Position numbers and translations under genes: made by a program. A stretch of DNA of 64,000 bases from Microbispora hainanensis (lineage in GTDB: Bacteria > Actinomycetota > Actinomycetes > Streptosporangiales > Streptosporangiaceae), in NCBI RefSeq assembly GCF_036186745.1, contig NZ_CP108086.1, positions 8,737,665 to 8,801,664 of the forward strand, in the 5' to 3' direction. Of this stretch, positions 59,186 through 64,000 are shown in pieces. The number at the start of each line of letters is the position of its first letter. The first letter of the stretch is position 1. Under the pieces are notes generated by a model. That model worked only from the letters and a program-made list of their open reading frames with translations, did no database searches and had not been told where the DNA came from.

Positions 59186-59354
59186 GCGGAAGGAAGCCTT
59201 CCTTCAGGTGGTTAGCGGTTACCGGGTTCAGCGGGAGTGCGGGATGACGCATCGCATTCGAATCGTAACGGCATGTGCTCATCACTGGGCACATCGAGCT
59301 CCCAAGGCCCCGGAAAAACCGGTGTCGCCCTGCCTAAGCTCGGTCACCACCTGG

Positions 59355-59395
59355 AAAAACACGAGAGGCCCCGGTTTAAACCGGGGCCTCTCGTG
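59355..59395 (-). terminator. Intrinsic terminator of ndk (36-base perfect palindrome)
   Basis: Bases 59360-59395 form a perfect palindrome with 18-base arms (CACGAGAGGCCCCGGTTT and its complement). Downstream on the minus strand come five T residues (59355-59359). The stem starts 10 bases after the ndk stop. Confidence 0.9.
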
Positions 59396-59404
59396 TGGCA
59401 AGGA

Positions 59405-59815
59405 CTAGAAACGGTCGGGAAAGAAAATCTTGATTTCCCGGGCCGCGGACTCCGGCGAATCGGAGCCGTGCACGACGTTCTCGCCGATCTCAAGAGCGTG
59501 GTCGCCGCGGATGGTGCCGGGCGCGGACTTCACCGGGTCGGTCAGGCCGGCCAGCGCGCGGAACGCCTCTACGGCCCGGGGGCCCTCAAGCACCATCGCG
59601 ACCAGCGGGCCGCCGGTAATGAACTCCACCAGCTCGCCGAAGAACGGACGCTCCGAGTGCTCGGCGTAATGGGCCTTGGCCGTCTCGGCGTCGAGCGTGC
59701 GCAGGTCCATCGCCACGATCTTGAGGCCCTTGCGCTCGATGCGGCCGATGACGTCCCCGATGAGGCCGCGACGGACCCCGTCGGGCTTGATCAGGACAAG
59801 CGTACGCTCGGACAC
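59405..59815 (-). CDS. ndk: Nucleoside diphosphate kinase
   Basis: The product has 136 residues: SERTLVLIKPDGVRRGLIGD, HYAEHSERPFFGELVEFITG, and the phospho-accepting His116 in NVVHGSDSPESA. It balances NTP and dNTP pools. GTG start at 59815 with TTAGGAG 8 bases upstream. It is monocistronic, followed by a very strong terminator. In many actinomycetes ndk lies between folC and mreB, as here. Confidence 0.98.
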   Translation of the reverse strand: MSERTLVLIKPDGVRRGLIGDVIGRIERKGLKIVAMDLRTLDAETAKAHYAEHSERPFFGELVEFITGGPLVAMVLEGPRAVEAFRALAGLTDPVKSAPGTIRGDHALEIGENVVHGSDSPESAAREIKIFFPDRF

Positions 59816-60042
59816 GGTCTTTTCTCCTAAGGTCGTTGACTCGCCGTACACGGTGACCCGGCGGATCGCGGGCCCGCCCGTCACGCGTCTGGGAAGCTCC
59901 GGCTGGGAAGCTCCGACGCAACGGCAGCTTACCGGTCCGGGAACGCCGCTCCGATCGGACGAGTCCGATGCCGGCGGGTCTGCGGCAGAGCATCTCGACG
60001 GGCGTCTCGGACGGGCGCTCCGGGCGGGCGTTTCTGCGCGAG

Positions 60043-60132
60043 CCGTGTCGGTGCGCGGGCGGCGGTGTTCCTGTGCGTACCGTGTCACCGTGTCGGTGCG
60101 CGGGCGGCGGTGTTCCTGTGCGTACCGTGTCA
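60043..60132. repeat. Perfect 45-bp tandem duplication
   Basis: Bases 60043-60087 and 60088-60132 are identical over all 45 bases (starting CCGTGTCGGTGCGCGG). It lies in the 385-base region between the ndk start and the MFS stop, which otherwise holds only G/C-rich sequence and a second repeat pair. No gene is supported there. A length divisible by three leaves any frame open, but no start or family was recognised. Confidence 0.85.
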
Positions 60133-60139
60133 GTGTGCG

Positions 60140-60211
60140 GCGGCGAGTCCTGCCGCATGCCGGGTCGGTACGTGAGCGGCGAGTCCTGCCGCGTGCCGGG
60201 TCAGTGCTTGG
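60140..60211. repeat. Imperfect 36-bp tandem duplication
   Basis: Units at 60140-60175 and 60176-60211 both begin GCGGCGAGTCCTGCCGC and stay similar to the end. The second unit runs 11 bases into the 3' end of the MFS gene. Confidence 0.7.
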
Positions 60212-61724
60212 AGCCGGAGTCCTCGGGGGTGTCGTCGGCCTTCTCGGGCGACGGCGTCGGCAGCGGGATCACCACGTCACTGTCCGCCGCCGCGGTGGCG
60301 GCCCTCCGGGCCAGGACGGAGGAGAGCACGATCACGCCGACCACCACGAATCCGCCGACGAGCGCCCACATGTGCAGCGCGTCGATGAACCCGTTGACCA
60401 GGGCGTTCCCGTCACCCCGTGCGCTCTCCGCGGCCTCGCGCAGCCGGTTCACCTGGATGCCCGTGCCGAGCAGGAAGCCCGCGAGCACGGCCGGGAAGCA
60501 CAGCGACAGGCCCAGCATCGCCGTCCCCAGGCCCGCCGTACGGAACGCGCCGACCAGCGCCACGGCCGACCCCGCGGCCAGCAGGACGAACGGCACCACC
60601 AGCGGCGTGCCCGACGGCGCCGGGACCAGCAGCCTGATCGCGGCCAGCCCCACGACGACGGCCGCGAGACCGAGGACCGTCATCCGGGCCGCGAGCGCCT
60701 CGGGCGCCCGGCCCGCCAGGACGGCGCCCACGAGGGCGGTCACCGCGGCCACCAGGAACGGCACCCACAGGCCCTTGAGGCCGGGACCGCCCAGCGGGCC
60801 GCCGAGCTCGATGTAGGTCATCTGCGCGGCGGTCGGCAGCACCACCAGCCCCACCGCGACGTTGACGAAGGCGAGCGTACGGCCGCCCGGCCCCTCGAAC
60901 GTGCCGAGAGCCGCGAGGGCCAGCATGGCCACCACCACGACCGCCGCCGCGACGACGACCAGAGGCGGGGGCCAGTCGAAGGTGATCCCGACGCCCAGCA
61001 CGGCGATGGCCGCGGCGGGCACGATGGCCAGCGCGAGCCGCCCGCGCTCCGCCGACGTCGGCCGGCCCCCGGGCAGGATCTCCCCCTCGGCCGGCGAGCC
61101 GCCGTCGCTGGAGATCATCCACAGCACCAGGTAGGCCGCGGCGAGAGCCAGCGCCACCCCGGTGAGCAGCGGGTACGGCTGAAGGGTGACCTGCCAGGAG
61201 GACACGTCCCGGATCGCCCACAGGGCGAGGGCCTGGGCCGTCAGCAGCGAGGCGGCGAGCGTGCCCGCCCAGATCGGCAGCAGCACCCGGTGACGGGGAC
61301 GCTCGGCGACCGCGACCAGCGTCGCCGGCACGAGCATGCCCGCGCCGATCCCGTGGAGCACGCGCAGCACGCCGACGAGCGCGACCGTGTCGGTGTAACC
61401 CCCGGCCACGTCGGCGAGCGCGAGCAGCGTGAGCCCCGCCACGAGGATCGGCGCCGCGCGGAACCTGCGTACTGCGACCGCGGCGAGCGGCACGGTCACC
61501 AGCATGGCGGGCAGCGCCAGGCCGTGCGCGCGGATCATGTCGACCTGCGACACACCCGGCGGCAGCAGCGCCGCCACGACGGAGATCGTGTTCGGGATGG
61601 CGACGAGCGCCAGAGGAAGGGCCACCAGCGTGAGCAGCCCGATGACGACGTCGACCAGCAGAGGGACGCGCACGGCACGGACCGGCACGGCGGTCCGAGC
61701 CTGCGGTACGGGAGGGACGGCCAT
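60201..61724 (-). CDS. MFS-type multidrug-like transporter
   Basis: The product has 507 residues and about fourteen hydrophobic segments, as in the DHA2 drug:H+ antiporter group. LLVDVVIGLLTLVALPLALV, GVLRVLHGIGAGMLVPATLV and IQVNRLREAAESARGDGNAL are landmarks. The cytoplasmic C-terminus is acidic (PLPTPSPEKADDTPEDSGSK). Substrate unknown. The ATG at 61724 is chosen; no strong Shine-Dalgarno was seen. It follows the DUF4233 gene by 11 bases and may be cotranscribed with folC. Confidence 0.82.
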   Translation of the reverse strand: MAVPPVPQARTAVPVRAVRVPLLVDVVIGLLTLVALPLALVAIPNTISVVAALLPPGVSQVDMIRAHGLALPAMLVTVPLAAVAVRRFRAAPILVAGLTLLALADVAGGYTDTVALVGVLRVLHGIGAGMLVPATLVAVAERPRHRVLLPIWAGTLAASLLTAQALALWAIRDVSSWQVTLQPYPLLTGVALALAAAYLVLWMISSDGGSPAEGEILPGGRPTSAERGRLALAIVPAAAIAVLGVGITFDWPPPLVVVAAAVVVVAMLALAALGTFEGPGGRTLAFVNVAVGLVVLPTAAQMTYIELGGPLGGPGLKGLWVPFLVAAVTALVGAVLAGRAPEALAARMTVLGLAAVVVGLAAIRLLVPAPSGTPLVVPFVLLAAGSAVALVGAFRTAGLGTAMLGLSLCFPAVLAGFLLGTGIQVNRLREAAESARGDGNALVNGFIDALHMWALVGGFVVVGVIVLSSVLARRAATAAADSDVVIPLPTPSPEKADDTPEDSGSKH

Positions 61725-61735
61725 GGTTGCCGACT

Positions 61736-62086
61736 TTAGCGCTTCGTCGTCCCTTCGACACGGCGAGCGACGAAGATAGCCGTTATCCACAGGGCAGCGA
61801 AGATCACCCCGAGGAAGAACATCATCGGAACCAGGAATTCCGTGGCGATTGTCAGGAGTTCCAGCATGCTGCCCGCGATGTAGGCGTATGGGCGTTTCAG
61901 CAGGCCGGCGACCACCACGCACAGGACGGCCAGCCCGAGCCCGACCGTCAGCGCGAGCGGGGCGGACACGTGGTTGATGGTGATCGCCACGGGGCTGACG
62001 AGCGCGACGACGATCGCCTGCATCCCGAGGACGGTCGCGCAGAGCCGGCGCATGCCGGGGGTCACCTCGAACACGGCGCTGCTCAC
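61736..62086 (-). CDS. DUF4233 membrane protein
   Basis: The product has 116 residues and about four membrane segments (LGMQAIVVALVSPVAITINH; LALTVGLGLAVLCVVVAGLL; MFFLGVIFAALWITAIFVAR). DUF4233 proteins are found directly after folC in actinobacteria, exactly as here, and their function is unknown. The GTG start overlaps the folC stop (GTGA). Confidence 0.85.
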   Translation of the reverse strand: MSSAVFEVTPGMRRLCATVLGMQAIVVALVSPVAITINHVSAPLALTVGLGLAVLCVVVAGLLKRPYAYIAGSMLELLTIATEFLVPMMFFLGVIFAALWITAIFVARRVEGTTKR

Positions 62087-63396
62087 TTGGCGGCCTTCAG
62101 CAGGATGCGCGCCTCGCCCGCGGTCACGACAGAACCGGTGATGAGAACGCCCGAACCGAACTCGTCGCCCTGGTCGGCCAGCGCGACGCCCCTGTCGATG
62201 GCGTCGTCGAGCCGGTCCTCGATGTGGACGCGGTCCTGGCCGAACACGGCCTCCGCCCGGGACGCGAGATCGTCAGGGCTGAGCGCGCGAGGTGAGGAGT
62301 TGCGGGTGACCACGATCTCCTCGGCCACCGGCTCCAGCAGGTCCAAAATCGTGTCCACGTCCTTGTCCGCCATCACGGCCACCACGGCGATGAGCCGGGT
62401 GAACCCGAACGCCTCGGTCAGTGCCTCGACCGTGGCCTCCATGCCCGCGGGGTTGTGCGCCGCGTCGACCAGGACGGTCGGGCCCCTTCGCACGATCTCC
62501 AGCCGCCCCGGGCTGCTCACCTGGGCGAAGGCCTGCCGTACGACCTCCTCGCCCAGCGGGTCGTCACCTGCCGTCAACGCCTCCACCGCCGCCAGGGCGC
62601 CCGCGGCGTTGCCCGCCTGGTGCGCGCCGTACAAAGGCAGGAACACGTCCTCGTACACACCCTTCAGGCCCCTGAGCTGAAGCATCTGGCCGCCCATCGC
62701 GAGCTCGCGATGCAGCACGCCGAACTCCAGCCCCTCACGGGCGACCACCGCACCGACGTCGGCCGCCCGCCGCATCAGCACCTCGGCGGCGGGCAGCGCC
62801 TGCTGCGCCAGCACCGCCGTCGCCTTCGGTTTGATGATGCCGGCCTTCTCTCCGGCGATCGTCGCGATGTCCGCACCCAGGTAATCCGTGTGATCCAGCG
62901 AGATGGGCGTGATGACGGACACCGTCCCGTCGGCCACGTTCGTCGCGTCCCAGGTGCCGCCCATACCGGTCTCGACCACGGCGACGTCCACGGGCGCGTC
63001 CGCGAACGCGGCGAACGCCATCGCCGTCAGCACCTCGAAGAAGCTCAGCTTGCCCACCCTGGCGTCGATCATCTCAAGGTAGGGGGCGACGTCCTGGTAC
63101 ACCTCGGCGAACCGCTCCTCCGACAGCGGCTCGCCGTCGATCGAGATGCGCTCGCGCATCGACTGCAGATGAGGGCTGGTGTAGCGGCCCACCCGCAGGT
63201 TACGCTCGCGCAGCAGAGCCTCGACCATGCGCGCGGTGCTCGTCTTCCCGTTGGTGCCCGCGACGTGAACGACCTTGTACGAGTTCTGGGGGTCGCCGAG
63301 GATCTCCATCAGCGCGGTGATCCGATCAAGAGTGGGGCTGAAATCCCACTCCACTCCCCGTGCCATGATCGCTTGCTCGACGGCTCGATATTCCAC
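62083..63396 (-). CDS. folC: Folylpolyglutamate synthase/dihydrofolate synthase
   Basis: The product has 437 residues, Mur-ligase fold. The P-loop is VVHVAGTNGKTSTARMVEAL (44-63). TSPHLQSMRERISIDGEPLS, VVETGMGGTWDATNV, ITPISLDHTDYLGADIATIA and VLVDAAHNPAGMEATVEALT are family blocks. It adds glutamates to folates. GTG start at 63396. valS, which usually precedes folC in this group, is not seen in the 604 bases to the window end. Confidence 0.96.
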   Translation of the reverse strand: MEYRAVEQAIMARGVEWDFSPTLDRITALMEILGDPQNSYKVVHVAGTNGKTSTARMVEALLRERNLRVGRYTSPHLQSMRERISIDGEPLSEERFAEVYQDVAPYLEMIDARVGKLSFFEVLTAMAFAAFADAPVDVAVVETGMGGTWDATNVADGTVSVITPISLDHTDYLGADIATIAGEKAGIIKPKATAVLAQQALPAAEVLMRRAADVGAVVAREGLEFGVLHRELAMGGQMLQLRGLKGVYEDVFLPLYGAHQAGNAAGALAAVEALTAGDDPLGEEVVRQAFAQVSSPGRLEIVRRGPTVLVDAAHNPAGMEATVEALTEAFGFTRLIAVVAVMADKDVDTILDLLEPVAEEIVVTRNSSPRALSPDDLASRAEAVFGQDRVHIEDRLDDAIDRGVALADQGDEFGSGVLITGSVVTAGEARILLKAAK

Positions 63397-63493
63397 GACC
63401 CTCAGCGTACGGGAACTACCGCCCGCCCCTTCACGAGGCGGTACGCGCTCCGGGGGTTGAGCGGGGCAAGGTCGGAACTGAGGTCATGTGGGT

Positions 63494-63683
63494 CGAGGTG
63501 GACGGGTGTAGTTCGGACCGGCCAGGAGGACAGGCGCTCGGGACGGACATGCTCGGGACAGGTGTGCCTGGGACGGGCGCACGCGGGGCGGCTGTGCCTG
63601 GGACCGGCGCACTCGGGATGAGTGTGCCTGGAATGGGCGCGCTTGGGACGGGTGTGCCTGAGACGGGCGTAGTTCGGACCGGT
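63494..63683. repeat. Degenerate 30-bp tandem repeats
   Basis: Four clear units start at 63564, 63594, 63624 and 63654 (consensus begins GTGCCTGGGACGGGCGCACT). A diverged unit lies at 63534-63563, and a further related stretch at about 63494-63522. The unit length is a multiple of three, so all frames stay open across it, but no start, Shine-Dalgarno or family supports a gene. It lies upstream of folC. Confidence 0.75.
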
Positions 63684-64000
63684 CAGTTGGGACGTCACTG
63701 CGCCGGCCGGAAGCTCCGGTCCTCGCGAAGCCCGCTCCGCTGGGCCTTCGCTGCGGTCCTCACTCCCGCCCGCTCCGCTCCTCCCGCATCCCCGCTCGCG
63801 CCCCCTCGGACGCCCGCCACCCCCCCCGGCCGACCGCTCGCGCCAACCCACAAAAGCCCCTGCCCACACCCGACCAGCCGCACGCGCCGCAGGGCACCCC
63901 TGTGTTGTCCCTCATCCGCGGCCTGCCGACTCCTGCGTTGCGTTCCCCACCGACACGCCCCGCCCCAGCACTGGCCAGCCCCGGGAAACCTTCCCCGGGC
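63684..64000. other. G/C-rich region without recognisable gene at window end
   Basis: I see no supported gene, RNA or clear regulatory site here. A minus-strand frame is open from 63869 through the repeats but looks like translated repeat (His/Pro/Arg/Ser) and lacks family features. The promoter of folC may lie in 63397-63493, but no convincing hexamer pair was found. Confidence 0.4.

Noticed and set aside
59360..59395. 36-base palindrome as an attachment site or resolvase site
   Set aside because: Its place just after ndk, followed by a T-run on the same strand, makes an intrinsic terminator the better reading.
63494..63683. Tandem repeats as a CRISPR array
   Set aside because: Units are contiguous and degenerate, without unique spacers, and no cas gene is in the window.
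63402..63869. Minus-strand 155-codon frame across the 30-bp repeats
   Set aside because: Composed of translated repeat and G/C-rich flank, no Shine-Dalgarno, no family; the repeat period alone explains the open frame.

Overview
The window is chromosomal DNA from a high-GC actinomycete. Coding regions show near-saturated G or C at third codon positions, GTG and TTG starts are common, and many neighbouring genes overlap by 4 bases. The conserved blocks mreBCD-mrdA-rodA, RNase E/G-rplU-rpmA-obg-proB-proA and nadD-rsfS, the ECF41-type sigma factor, the DUF222/HNH family and the general gene content fit a Streptosporangiales-like actinobacterium. This is inference; the genus cannot be read from the sequence. 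No rRNA, CRISPR array, complete insertion sequence or prophage was seen.

Left accessory part (1-12.5 kb). A 5'-truncated HNH endonuclease gene opens the window. It is followed by a decayed gene, a lincosamide/aminoglycoside nucleotidyltransferase-like gene and the first of three tRNA-Ala(GGC) genes. Next come a rhodanese gene divergent from a GlxA-type AraC regulator, a methyltransferase-SpoIIE phosphatase pair with a good promoter, and remnants of a dihydrodipicolinate synthase-like gene and an ltrA gene. An XRE-cupin regulator then sits divergent from azlCD, followed by the remnant of a nucleotidyltransferase/HEPN pair, the second tRNA-Ala, and an ECF41 sigma factor with an FAD oxidoreductase downstream.

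Sugar locus (12.5-27.8 kb). All genes point left. In transcription order they are: two LacI-family regulators, an ABC importer resembling YtfQRT-YjfF, a second importer resembling ChvE-GguAB/MmsAB, and araB-araD-araA. Seven copies of a 14-bp operator (consensus TGTTAGCGCTAACA) lie at the regulator genes, the first binding-protein gene and araB. The layout fits a pentose regulon: two importers bring in L-arabinose or a related sugar, and AraA, AraB and AraD convert it to xylulose 5-phosphate. A promoter and operators between the two regulators now lead into the remnant of a secreted protein.

Middle part (27.8-38.6 kb). It holds an EamA exporter with a striking RNA leader and 11-codon upstream ORF, a dienelactone hydrolase, a SRPBCC protein, an MFS transporter, two small membrane proteins, a YbdK-type ligase, a DyP peroxidase, the third tRNA-Ala, a histidine phosphatase and rsfS. 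It ends with an arsR/MFS divergent pair in which a deletion has removed the 5' ends of both genes.

Core part (38.6-63.4 kb). It holds nadD, an M48 peptidase, a membrane-anchored Ser/Thr kinase, proA, proB, obg, rpmA, rplU, RNase E/G, two TIGR03936/TIGR03960-type radical-SAM genes, the rod-shape cluster rodA-mrdA-mreD-mreC-mreB, ndk, an MFS transporter, a DUF4233 protein and folC. The last 600 bases hold degenerate 30-bp tandem repeats and no supported gene.
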